Shown here one piece after another: positions 1-9,222 of a stretch of 64,000 nucleotides of DNA. The stretch is from contig NC_073746.1 in assembly GCF_029784135.1 (NCBI RefSeq), positions 16,506,416 through 16,570,415 on the forward strand. The letters are read 5' to 3'. The number at the start of each line of letters is the position of its first letter. Positions within the stretch are counted from its first letter, which is position 1. The DNA is from Toxorhynchites rutilus septentrionalis (taxonomy: Eukaryota > Arthropoda > Insecta > Diptera > Culicidae). The notes beneath the pieces are model-generated. The model was not told where the DNA came from. It saw nothing but the letters and a program-made list of their open reading frames with translations, and searched no databases. Both the position numbers and the translations under genes were made by a program.

Positions 1-752
1 ATAATTAGATCGTCGCTGTCCTCGTCGAGTAGTATAACAAAGGGTGCATGGTGATTGTCCACTGACAACAGAGGCGAGCCGGGTTCGATTACGTCCAACT
101 GCTCTGGAAGGCTCACAAATGCTAGATCAAGAAGCCTGCCGTTCGCGTTCAGGTATTGGTTGACTTGTTGCAGTCCAATAGCAAACATTGTTTCGATGAG
201 TGCCTGTTCATGTTCAAGGTTAACGTTTGTGGGTATAAAACCGTTCACATCATCATCAAATTGCCAACGCAAATTTGGTAGATTAAAGTCACCTAACGAT
301 ACAACAATATCAACTGCGGCAGCTCGGTTCGCAACGTCCTGTACTGCGTTAGCATGCGCGTAATAGAGATCAGTGCTTGAATTAGGTGGCAGATAGATAA
401 CCACAAGGTAGAGGCACCTACGATGAAGTCGTAAGCAGACTGCGACTTGCTCGAGGTGGTCGCAATTCATTAGCGGAATAAACTCGCTGTTGAGTTGAGC
501 TTTAACTGCGATTAGCGCTCCACCTCCCCGAGAATGCTGGCTTGATAACCGGCTCCGATCACAGCGATAGAATATGTAGTCGGTCGAGATCTCAGCACTA
601 TCAATGTCCTCCCGCAGCCAAGTTTCAGTGAAGACCAGGACATCGTAATCGCAACTAGTTAGCTGCAAACGTAATTGCGCTATTTTGGTGCGTATACCTC
701 TGACATTCTGATAATACACGGAAATAGGACGTTCAGAGGAGCGCGTTCTCAT
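1..752 (-). CDS. Non-LTR retrotransposon ORF2, endonuclease domain (partial)
   Basis: Reading the minus strand from an ATG at 750-752 gives about 250 open codons that leave the window at base 1. The N-terminus carries YYQNVRGIRTK, then LVFTETWLRED, GGGALIAV, a GDFN motif about residue 165 and SVDNHHAP near the edge. This is the order of the apurinic-like endonuclease domain that opens ORF2 of CR1/Jockey-type non-LTR elements, where it nicks target DNA to prime reverse transcription. The reverse transcriptase should lie to the left of the window. The same frame stays open upstream to about 1110, so the ATG is a choice made because the recognisable domain begins 12 codons after it. No stop or frameshift is seen, so this copy may be fairly young. 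Clade assignment (CR1-like, T1/Q-like) is tentative. Confidence 0.85.
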   Translation of the reverse strand, partial: MRTRSSERPISVYYQNVRGIRTKIAQLRLQLTSCDYDVLVFTETWLREDIDSAEISTDYIFYRCDRSRLSSQHSRGGGALIAVKAQLNSEFIPLMNCDHLEQVAVCLRLHRRCLYLVVIYLPPNSSTDLYYAHANAVQDVANRAAAVDIVVSLGDFNLPNLRWQFDDDVNGFIPTNVNLEHEQALIETMFAIGLQQVNQYLNANGRLLDLAFVSLPEQLDVIEPGSPLLSVDNHHAPFVILLDEDSDDLI

Positions 753-1290
753 TTCGACTCCAAAGGTTGAGGATGAAGAGGGAGGATCGGATGGTGCTGG
801 CGATTGGCTGAAATCGTTTGAACTATCAGGTACTAAAATCAGCGGGATACGAGCATCGGACGTGTACTTGCCTGTGGATACAGTTTGGAAGTCCCCGTGT
901 CCACACCCAAACACAGGACCGGAACGACTGCAGGGTACTAGCGATATGGACTCGACTGTGATGGGGGAATAAGGGACTTCCAAATTGCTTGAATCGTTGC
1001 GTCCCGGGATGACAGCGTCTGGTTTAAAGGTGTGACTGGAGATGTAGGCTTGGCTTCCAGTATCAACATCGATGTTGTTGATTTTCAGGTACACGAAATT
1101 TTCGGAGACCGTAGTCGTCAAATTCGCGGAACACTAGCCCCTCATGCCATGTTGCAGGATCGAGGGCCTTGTCCTTCAACGACTGGTCTAGACCGATTTT
1201 AAAAGACACGAAGGACAGCGTGCCGGTTTCTTTCCCTTTAGGGACGAGCTTCATCACAGGAGGATCCACGTCGATTTCGAGATTGGCTTT
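753..1290 (-). pseudogene. Non-LTR ORF1 C-terminal fragment, frameshifted
   Basis: On the minus strand, about 1290 to 1063 encodes a segment with PPVMKLVPKGKET, FVSFKIGLDQSLKD and FREFDDYG, which resembles the C-terminal part of ORF1 of mosquito CR1-like elements, a nucleic-acid-binding Gag-like protein. The frame ends at a stop at 1063-1065. The next frame is open from about 1110 straight into the endonuclease ORF, through a Ser/Pro-rich stretch. A single-base slip near a run of A bases at about 1095-1105 would explain the switch, but it could also be the natural end of ORF1. The N-terminal half of ORF1 is missing because the element is 5'-truncated at the BEL junction. Confidence 0.55.
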
Positions 1291-3376
1291 GACCAAGCTG
1301 AGTGATCCGTACTGGGCTGACTCGATTACACACAATACAGTCGCGACACACTTTACGAGCAGCACTGCTACCGTGCAAGATCCAAAATCTTCTGCTAACA
1401 GCGGCCAATAACGACTGTGGTCCGCAGTGGAGATGCATTTGATGTTCGTTAATGAGAATAAGCGAAGTTAAAATAGAGCGACGTGGCATTAAAATCGGAT
1501 GAATGTTGTCGTAACTCAAATCCGACTTCTGCAATCTACCGCCCACCCTGACGAGATTATTTTCATCCAGAAATGGATTCAGGTTGTACACAGAACTGTT
1601 ACGGTCGACAGTGAGATCATTTTGTAGTCGGCGAAGTTCTTCCTCAAAATACTGTCTTTGTATGTGCTGCAGGTATTTTACGAGTGCAAAATCAATCTCA
1701 GCAGCGGATAGCCGAGTCGAATCTCGAAACTCAGGGTGACTGAATCGTAGCATTCTTGCGGTAATGCGTAGTAGTAGTTGCAGCTTCGGATAATATCGAG
1801 CCATCATATCGTTCATAAAATTATTTTCATAAACAGTGAAACAAACCGCCGCAGTGGTACGTTGCTCTCGATCAATTTGTCTTCGCTCGTTGGAGTCAAG
1901 CTCACTATTAGAGAATGATGAGTTCTCAGCATTCAAAGGATTCCACACAGGACCGTGCCACCAGAGAGAGTTCTTTCGTAGCTGATCTGGGAGAGTACCA
2001 CGTGAAATGATATCTGCGGGATTCTCAAACGTTCTTACGTGATGCCAATTAACCGAAGGTAGATGAGTGGAAATCTCCGCAACGCGGTTTGCTATAAAGG
2101 TCTTCCACCTTGCAGCACCACCACACAGCCAGGCCAAAACCACCTTGGAATCGGAGAAAGCTCGTACTTCGTGGAACGTGGTAGTAGAGAGAGCGGCTGT
2201 CACATTAGAAATCAAGCGTGCGAGAATAACAGCTGCACACAATTCCAGCCGAGGCGTTGTCGTACGACCGTTGCCAATAGGCGCCAGTTTTGATTTGGCA
2301 CAGAGGAGATATGAAGAGGTATTGCCATCATCATCAACAGCACGAATGTGAATGCAAGCTCCCAAAGCCACATCGGATGCGTCGCAATAGCCGTGCAGGT
2401 AGAGACGAGACCAATTGTGAAATTTAATTACGCGCCGTGGAATCTGGAATGAATTGAGAAGCGAAAAGTTTTGCACCAAAACTAACCAATCATTGGTCAA
2501 CTCACCGGGGGGAGTTGCATCCCAGTCCACCTTCAGTTCCCACATTCGTTGCATCAACAATTTTGCCTTCACAATTATCGGGGCGAGGAGGCCAAGCGGA
2601 TCGAACAGGCTAGCAATTTGCGAGAGGATAGTTCTTTTCGTGGGCTGAAGGATCTCTTTTGATTTGTAGGTGAAATGGAACTCGTCACTGCACGGCTGCC
2701 ATTGCATTCCGAGGGCTTTGACTGTGCTGTTAGAATCATCTTCGATTGGAATTTTCACTTCAAGATCGGCATCTGGAACACCATCCAGGACTGAGGTACA
2801 ATTTGACACCCATTTGCTAAGGTGGAATCCACCAGCGGAAAATATTTTAGTAAGTTCCTCTCTTAGTGTCTTGGCTTCTTCTTCGGAAGATGCACCTGTT
2901 AAAATGTCATCGACGTATATGCCGTTCTCTGCCTTTGTTACTGTCGCTGGATACACTTCCCTATAGGATTCCAACAGCTGTTGAACACACTTTGTGGCTA
3001 AATAGGATGCACATTTTGTTCCAAAAGTAACGGTATTGAGACGATATTCCGTCACAGTTTCGTCTTTAGACCATCTCCATAGAATTTTAAGAAGATCTCG
3101 ATCTAGCTCGTTCAACCATATCATGCGATACATTTGTTTCGCGTCGCTTGCAAGAACGATCGGTGGGAAGCGGAATCGAATCAAAATGTTGATCAAAGAT
3201 TCCTGAACTACAGGACCGCACATGAGTACGTCATTTAATGAGAGTCCAGTTGAGGTTTTTACCGAAGCATCGAAAACGACTCTGCATTTTGTTGTGGTAC
3301 TTGTCGATTTTACAACGCAGTGGTGTGGTAGATAAATCGAACGAATTTCTGTGCTAGTGTTTCCCACTAAAGACAT
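1286..3376 (-). pseudogene. BEL/Pao pol: reverse transcriptase, RNase H, integrase zinc finger
   Basis: A long open minus-strand frame of about 695 codons. In order it shows the RT core (VVFDAS, DAKQMYRMIWL, TVTFGTKCASYLAT, the catalytic YVDD box about residue 152), a BEL-type RNase H (YCDASDVALGA, TPRLELCAA, FSDSKVVLAWL, ENPADIISRG), and an integrase HHCC zinc finger (HQMHLH followed by CRDCIVC near the end). The integrase DDE core is absent because a non-LTR element interrupts it at about 1286. The true N-terminus joins the preceding frame near 3375 (EYIAC then SLVGN), so the listed Met is not a natural start. Frameshifts at both ends of the neighbouring segment make the polyprotein unreadable, although this piece itself has no stop. 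Confidence 0.9.
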
Positions 3377-3828
3377 GCAATGTATTCACGGATGAACGTA
3401 TGGTACTCATTTCTGAGTTGAGGGTTTCGGTCGAGCTTTCTTTCGATGTGATAGAACCTACTTTCAGCAATATGCCTAGAATCGCCAAGTTGATTCGGGT
3501 TTGACAAAAAAGGTAGCTTTACGACGAATTTTCTCGATTTGTCTCTGGTAGTGTGCTCAGCAAAATGCTGCTCACATCGTTGCTCTTCTTCAGTGAGATG
3601 CTTATCTGTTGTTGCGTACTCTTCTATTTCCCAGAACTTGCGCAGTTGCAAGGAGAGGTCATCATGAGCCGAAGTTAGCAGGCAGGTTGAGGGATATACA
3701 TTCTCAATTACGTTCAAACTCGCATCCCGATAACGGCCAGCGACCACCCATCCAAACTTCGTCCGAACTGAGAGAAATTTTTCCGGGCTCGAGTAACTGT
3801 AAGAAGAGATCAATGCCGAGCAAGACAT
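3367..3828 (-). pseudogene. BEL/Pao pol linker between protease and RT
   Basis: A 153-codon minus-strand frame. It contains the FGWVVAGR motif that ends the BEL protease region, then SLQLRKFWEIEE, a standard BEL/Pao sequence upstream of the RT, and ends with LRNEYHTFIREYIACL. It overlaps the gag-protease frame by about 125 bases and the RT frame by about 10 bases, each in a different register. Both neighbours carry the other half of a continuous BEL motif (LEPGKISL on one side, the EYIA to LPHH stretch on the other). The simplest reading is one-base indels near 3785 and 3375, which disable the element. Confidence 0.8.
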
Positions 3829-5635
3829 CTATTTTGCCAGGGCAATTGAAGAGAGGGTCAGCTAGATATATCGATCCTGAGATGGGCCAATCTTGGATGT
3901 ATATTGGTTTGCTCGGTAGCGTTCGGGTGATTCTCTCCAGAACAATGCAAGGAACGGTTGTGCGGTAGTCAGTACAGCGGGAGGAAACAACAATATCTGT
4001 ACACTTATTGGCATGAGCTGGTGTAGCAGATATTCCCTCAAGGTCCATACTAATGGGTTGGGTTTGAAGAGAAAGTTTTTTGCAGAAGCTCTCACTGATG
4101 AAGCTTACTTGTGATGCACTATCCAAAATGGCTCTACAGGCATGCTGATGTCCATGATTGTCCGAAACGTTGATAGAAACGGTAGCGAGGAGAACGTTGG
4201 GTGCATCCAAACAAGTTGGTGAGTCGTACGACGATATCAACGATTGAGCGGTTGGCCCAGAATTTATCTGGACAAGGTGATCAGGAGACATAACGATCGG
4301 TTGGGGTCTCAATGGTGAATTGTATGGATGTAACAAAGTATGGTGAGGTAAATTACATTTTCTACATGTGCTCGATTTGCATGATTCACCCGAGTGTGTT
4401 TTCAGGCAATTATTGCACAATTGCATACTGTTGACGTAAGTTAATCTATCATCATAGCTCATGTGTAGAAATTTACCACACTGATAAAGATGATGGTATT
4501 GTTTCATACAAGCATTACAAAGCGGAGGATTTGTGGCGACGAATGCAGATGCTCCTCTAGTAAGAGGCCTTGAAGGTTGTTTGAAGGGTACGACGTGTTT
4601 TGGTTTCGTTGAATGCTGGGCTGATTGCAGTGCGAAACTACGAGATTCAATAAACTTGAGAAAGCATTGCAGAGTTATATTTGCTTCCTCCATCTCTGCT
4701 GTCTTTTGACACCATAGCTGCTTTGTTTCAGCATCCACCTTTTCACTCAGTATGAAAAGAAGCCACGTGTCACGATCCTCTCTAGCCATAGCTTTAAGTG
4801 CTCGAATTACTTCATCAGAGACATCATGTAGAGCTCGTAAACCAGTGGTGGACGATGATGTAAGTGTCGATTGTGCTAGAAATCGTTGGATGTGCTTGTT
4901 GGCTATTTCACGTGGCTTATCATATCTAGATTTAAGCTTCTCCAACGCCGGTTGATAGTTAGCATCTTCGATTTTTAGATGCGACACCAAAGAAGCTGCC
5001 TCACCAGCGACATTTGTTTTCAGAAAATAGAGCTTTTGACTGTCCTTCAGCGTTTGGTTTTGGTGCACCAAGCTGTCGTATAAATCGTAGAATGACTGCC
5101 ACTCGAGATAATCGCCACTGAAGACAGGCATGTTCATCTGAGGCAGCTTCAGGTCTAGCGCAGGAGATGGATCAGACCGTATGACCGCGGTGGAAGAGGA
5201 CGAGGCAGCCATATTATCGGACATCATACGCAGAAACTGGGCCTGCTGGTCTGCTAGTTGTTTGATTACATCTTGGGTGGCAGGTCTTTCGAAAGACGAT
5301 GGATTTTCACGTTGTTTCACCACCTTCAATATTTTTAATAAACGATTTTTCAATGCTATGTATAATTCTTCAAACTTTCCTTGACGTTGTACAGCGTCAT
5401 CGTAAGCTGATTCGTTCTCGCACATATCCAAAATTTTCTTGTGTACAGTACAAAACGCCATCCATACTTCACTCAAAACATTCAGCTCTGTTTGAAGATC
5501 AATTTCTTCAACTTCATCTGGCTTTATTTTTCCCACTATATCCGAAATTCTTTTCAAACGCGGTTCCAACGATTTTCGTTCGCGTATTAACTTATCCATC
5601 ACCGCGGATTTCGTGCTCCGTTCGATGAATCTCAC
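3704..5635 (-). CDS. BEL/Pao gag and aspartic protease
   Basis: A 643-codon minus-strand frame starting at ATG 5633-5635; a second Met twelve codons in (MDKLIRER) could also serve. The N-terminal 130 residues are charged and probably coiled. From about residue 160, LPQMNMPVFSGDYLEW and the region after it match the BEL/Pao Gag domain (DUF1759), which forms the particle. Around 370-440 lie Cys/His-rich knuckles (CNACMKQYHHLYQC, CNNCLKTHSGESC, CRKCNLPHHTLLH) that bind RNA. Near residue 500, CRAILDSASQVSF is the protease active site, with DSA where many retroviral proteases have DTG. The frame then slips at FGWVVAG and ends about 30 residues later, so the polyprotein cannot be read through. Confidence 0.88.
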   Translation of the reverse strand: MRFIERSTKSAVMDKLIRERKSLEPRLKRISDIVGKIKPDEVEEIDLQTELNVLSEVWMAFCTVHKKILDMCENESAYDDAVQRQGKFEELYIALKNRLLKILKVVKQRENPSSFERPATQDVIKQLADQQAQFLRMMSDNMAASSSSTAVIRSDPSPALDLKLPQMNMPVFSGDYLEWQSFYDLYDSLVHQNQTLKDSQKLYFLKTNVAGEAASLVSHLKIEDANYQPALEKLKSRYDKPREIANKHIQRFLAQSTLTSSSTTGLRALHDVSDEVIRALKAMAREDRDTWLLFILSEKVDAETKQLWCQKTAEMEEANITLQCFLKFIESRSFALQSAQHSTKPKHVVPFKQPSRPLTRGASAFVATNPPLCNACMKQYHHLYQCGKFLHMSYDDRLTYVNSMQLCNNCLKTHSGESCKSSTCRKCNLPHHTLLHPYNSPLRPQPIVMSPDHLVQINSGPTAQSLISSYDSPTCLDAPNVLLATVSINVSDNHGHQHACRAILDSASQVSFISESFCKKLSLQTQPISMDLEGISATPAHANKCTDIVVSSRCTDYRTTVPCIVLERITRTLPSKPIYIQDWPISGSIYLADPLFNCPGKIDVLLGIDLFLQLLEPGKISLSSDEVWMGGRWPLSGCEFERN

Positions 5636-5756
5636 TTGTAATCACGGTAAGTACTGATCGGCAGACGCAATAGGGCCTGTAGGGCGGCGACGGGGCCACT
5701 TCACGGGCACTTGCGATTACAATTAAAAAACGCGGATTCGAGTGAAACTTTCACTA

Positions 5757-5773
5757 TCCGGTTCGAAGGACCA
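5757..5773 (-). promoter_or_regulatory. BEL-1 primer binding site
   Basis: The plus strand reads TCCGGTTCGAAGGACCA, ending in CCA as a tRNA 3' end would, so the minus strand reads TGG and onward, the normal form of a tRNA primer binding site. It sits between gag and the presumed 5' LTR. Exactly the same 17 bases occur at 19855-19871 in the same position of a second BEL element, which supports the call. The tRNA species was not determined. Confidence 0.8.
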
Positions 5774-5778
5774 TTTTA

Positions 5779-7237
5779 TGTTACGTGAGATCTCAAAAAA
5801 ATAACCGAAATCGGAAAGGTGACTATTCGAAGACGAAAAGGATAAAAAAAACGCGCTTTATTTCAAGGAATTCAATTGGTATACTGTCTTTATTTCATTT
5901 TTGGTTGGTTTTTATACCACATTTGAACAATTGCTTCATCAGTTGATATGTGATGAAGAGACAAAAAATAATCCTTTGTCAACTGAAGAATTCAATATGC
6001 AAATTGTTTGGTGACAATCAATTATGTTGTTTGGAGCGCGTGTTATAGGGATGTCCTTGCTTTTTGCGCCAACAGCGGTATAGGTTATCACGATATTGAT
6101 CACATTGTGTGGCATTGCTCTGATTTTCAAAATAACAGGTTATCTTTAATAGAAAATTCCGCGAAAAGGGAATGACACCCTATGTTTCGATCCGCGACGT
6201 TCTGGCTACACGCAATCTCGATGCTATTTCGTTGATATATTATTTCCTCAAGTCCATACGCTTTCAAGTATGAGTATGTGTGTATTTTTTCTGTTATTTT
6301 TAATTATCGTTTACATCTCCAACTTTTTCGTTTTTTGTTATTAATAATTCTATTATTTACCAATAATCTATGGTTTTAATGTTTTCATTTTTCTCCAACT
6401 ATTTCCCTCAGAACTTAAACACATTCAGATTCACGCATTCGCACGCAATCTTCAAGGATGTGGTTATCTCTATCAAAAAATCCTCAAGAAGAAGCCTCAA
6501 ATATTATTTTATTATGTATTGTTATATAATTATTTATATTGTATCATTTCTTGAAAAAACTATAGGGTTTTTATGCCTTTTTGAGAAAGAACATTTGCAT
6601 AGTTCTACTCACAAGGGCTTTTCCCTATTCACAAACACGGCTCATTGATGCTTAACGTTGCTGAGCCAATTGAAAATAAATGATAAAAAAAATACATTTT
6701 ACAGTTTTTCAATTGTTTATCTAATGGAAAATAACATTTTATTAATTGCGATAGAAGCGTAGAAATATTCCTTATCAATTGATGCGAAAATCTTTCCGTT
6801 CCAGTAAAAAATGTTCGAGTTATAAGCATTCGGAATCTTGCATTTTTTTCCTGCATGTTCTGTGTTTAGGTTTTGATTTTACCCCCTATATTCTCCGGTT
6901 AGACGTAGTCCCACATCAAAAAAATTAAGGACTTCCCGATTGCATTGCATTGCAAAAATATTCCCGAGGCCAGTGTTCATTTCTGACTTATCTCTTAGCC
7001 TTGAAGAGCAATACAAAAAGGAAAGAAGACGGAATGTTAATTGTGCCTACACTAATTTCTAAAAATGAATCATCGAATAATTCCGCTTCATATTCAAAAA
7101 ATAAAAAAAAATAAAGTAAAATTTTTCATTCTACTACCTATTTGTGTTGCTCTCTCATGCTGTATTGAATAAATCTTATTTATTATCACGAGATTCGGCA
7201 AAACTCATAACCTGATTTGTCGCAATTTTTCTTTTTC
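5779..7237. other. Presumed BEL-1 5' LTR, then AT-rich spacer
   Basis: The first few hundred bases should be the BEL-1 5' LTR, starting TGTTACGTGAG beside the primer site; no matching CA end or second copy is available to close it. From about 6200 the sequence is AT-rich with short homopolymers. The small open frames here (for example 6370-6648) have no recognisable domain. Confidence 0.4.
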
Positions 7238-7312
7238 ATTCGGGTAAATGTCACATTCGAGTAAATATTGCATTCGGGTATTTGCTATGTTCGGGTGAAT
7301 GTTATTCGAGTA
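7238..7312. repeat. Short degenerate tandem repeat
   Basis: Four imperfect copies of an ~18-base unit of the form TTCGGGTAAATGT (variants ATTCGAGTAAATAT, ATTCGGGTATTTGC, GTTCGGGTGAATGT) follow one another. This is a small diverged minisatellite. Confidence 0.6.
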
Positions 7313-8500
7313 TGTATGACAAAAGATATTTCGCAAAAGTTATTTCGTGATTCGTCGCATTTTGGATTCTTCAGAAATGTTGCCAAGTTTCCTGATGAAG
7401 CGTATCGGGTTACGCGCAATCTTTGCAAGGGCCCATTTGATCATGTTTGACGCACGTGCAAACTACGGACCTCATTTTCTCGGTTTCCGCTGATTAGGAT
7501 CATCCTGTAGAACCTCTTGGGTGCGATAAACTGTGGCCAAATGACTTCCTACCACCTAGACAATCTCCGGCTTCTGGGCGAGCAGGAAACTCGTAATCAC
7601 ATCTTTGGTGTACATTTTCACAAATCCGCAATAAAAGCAATTTCGATGTTCTGATGCGGCACTTGAAAGTAAAGGTAAACAAATACACTGTCATTTACAC
7701 AAACTAACCCAACATTGAAGTTTAAACATTCTCCCATTTTTTACTGCTGCACTCTGTATATTTTCAAAAGATATTGTATATCGTAAAATGGGCTCGCCAG
7801 ATAAAGCGGAAACAGAACTAATCAAACGTGGCAATCTTAATTGGCCGCCCGGGACACGCATAAACTCCGTTACAATGTCGCCAACTTTTATGCCCGCTAT
7901 AAAAACCTCCCCGCGTCGTTAATCTACTATTAATTGGAGCCTGCATTCGTCACCGTGTCAATAAATTACGCGATCGGTTAGCTAATCAGGTGGATACGTT
8001 TTTACTAATGATCCTCGATAATAGCCGAGCGGCTACCGGTGTTCGAAGCGGAGAGGAGGCAGAATCCGAGAGATGTCGTAAAAGAGTGCTGCGTTCATCC
8101 GGAGGGCCAAACCCGTTCGATTCCCTTTTCATAAGCAGACTCCGTAGCGCAACTTTACAAACAGCATCCCCGTCGTCGCTCTCATCACGTGCATCTGCTG
8201 ACACGAAGAGTTATTACCTGGACAAAGCTTTCAATTAATTTCTCCCCCGGAATTGTTGTCTGGAACGTGACCAGCCGCGCGTTGGCGAAGTGCTTCTGCT
8301 CGGATTCCATTCTTTCCGCGCAGTGCGAATCATCCCGGCAAAGACAGCAAAGCTTCCAATTAACTTTTTTGCTCCTGCTCCGTTCTGGAGGGAAGGTGGA
8401 CACAAACACAACACTTGAAATCGAAGGATTAATTGAAATAATCATTGCGGGCACTATCGATGATCATTGTGCTGCCGTCGGCAGCCAATTCGAGGACTGA
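7313..8500. other. Unique sequence, GC-richer island from about 7780
   Basis: No gene was recognised. From about 7780 to 8450 the composition is more balanced than the surroundings and contains repeated TAATT and ATTA cores (for example CTTAATTGGCC, ATTAATTGG, AGCTAATCAGG). This is the look of a conserved insect non-coding island, but conservation could not be tested. Confidence 0.3.
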
Positions 8501-8504
8501 GATG

Positions 8505-8560
8505 AGTTTTTGACGTAGGACTACGTCTTTCATTTCTGTACCGGGGTGTAAGTTCAAGGT
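8505..8560 (+). repeat. GACGTAG-headed repeat, short copy
   Basis: TTTTTGACGTAGGACTACGTC followed by TTTCATT matches the head of a family seen at 32344, 53512 (minus) and 56975 (minus). Beyond the head this copy diverges, so it is either a fragment or a different subfamily. The core is a near-perfect palindrome, GACGTAG/CTACGTC. Confidence 0.55.
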
Positions 8561-8839
8561 TTCGAAAGCGAGAGTGACGCTGGACTGCAAGGTTTTGAAC
8601 GTTAATACCTCTTTACCGGCTGAATGGAGTGGTATAATAATCACTTCATTCGAAAGATAGAATGTCAACGAGTTATATGATTGTCACTTATTGGTCCAAA
8701 AAAATGTTTCAATAGCTTAAAAATTGCTTTGAAAGCAAGCTATTGAATTCATAACGATCTAGCTTAGTGATGATGATTGATTATCGCAATGTATTCCCGA
8801 ACACGGACGCAACATCTAGGCACCTGGAGAAACCGTCAT

Positions 8840-9222
8840 ACCGAACACATGCAAGATGTGATTTCCTTTGCTCACTTGCATTAGTGTTTGTAAAACCATA
8901 GCGGATACATGCAAGGCGTGAGTACTTTTACTCGCATCAGTTTTTGTTCTGCTTTCGCATGGAACAGTCATGAAAAATTGTTTGCGTGTGAATGCGTCCG
9001 AGCGAAGGAATATTCCCACCCATTTACGCATTCGACTTGGTGTTCCCATGATGCAATCCAACAGCATCAGTTTCTGTTCTGCTTTCGCATGGAACAGTCA
9101 TGAAAAATTGCCACATCACGATAAAAACGAAATGAATTTTATGCAAGTTTTTATAGACATCATTTCGTTTTCAACGTCGCCCTCAGTTTCTATTCTGCGC
9201 ATGGAGTGATCATGAAAAATCT
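8840..9222. repeat. Degenerate tandem repeat, ~120-130 bp period
   Basis: A segment containing TGTTCTGCTTTCGCATGG and AACAGTCATGAAAAATTG occurs at about 8943-8981 and again at 9073-9110 almost unchanged, with a weaker third copy ending near 9221. A shorter motif CATGCAAGATGTGA / CATGCAAGGCGTGA is repeated at 8848 and 8909. The small open frames spanning it are by-products of the repeat. Confidence 0.7.

Larger units (their letters stand above)
1..1290 (-). mobile_element. 5'-truncated CR1-like non-LTR element inside BEL-1
   Basis: Reading the minus strand, BEL integrase sequence stops abruptly at about 1285-1295 and is followed at once by ORF1 and then ORF2 sequence of a non-LTR element in the same orientation. 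A missing 5' end with the body continuing in sense is what target-primed reverse transcription usually leaves. The missing BEL integrase core and 3' LTR are therefore expected to the left of the window, beyond the 3' end of this element. The junction is placed to within about 10 bases. The target-site duplication cannot be checked here. Confidence 0.7.
1286..5778 (-). mobile_element. BEL/Pao retrotransposon BEL-1, internal region
   Basis: The minus strand shows primer binding site, gag, protease, RT, RNase H and integrase zinc finger in the usual BEL/Pao order. By comparison with BEL-2, whose LTR edge lies three bases from the primer site, the 5' LTR should begin on the plus strand at TGTTAC, 5779. 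Its outer end could not be fixed and the 3' LTR is outside the window. The element carries two frameshifts and a nested non-LTR insertion, so it is inactive. Confidence 0.85.

Noticed and set aside
1169..2966. Plus-strand frames over the left BEL element
   Set aside because: Antisense shadows of the RT and RNase H coding sequence on the minus strand.
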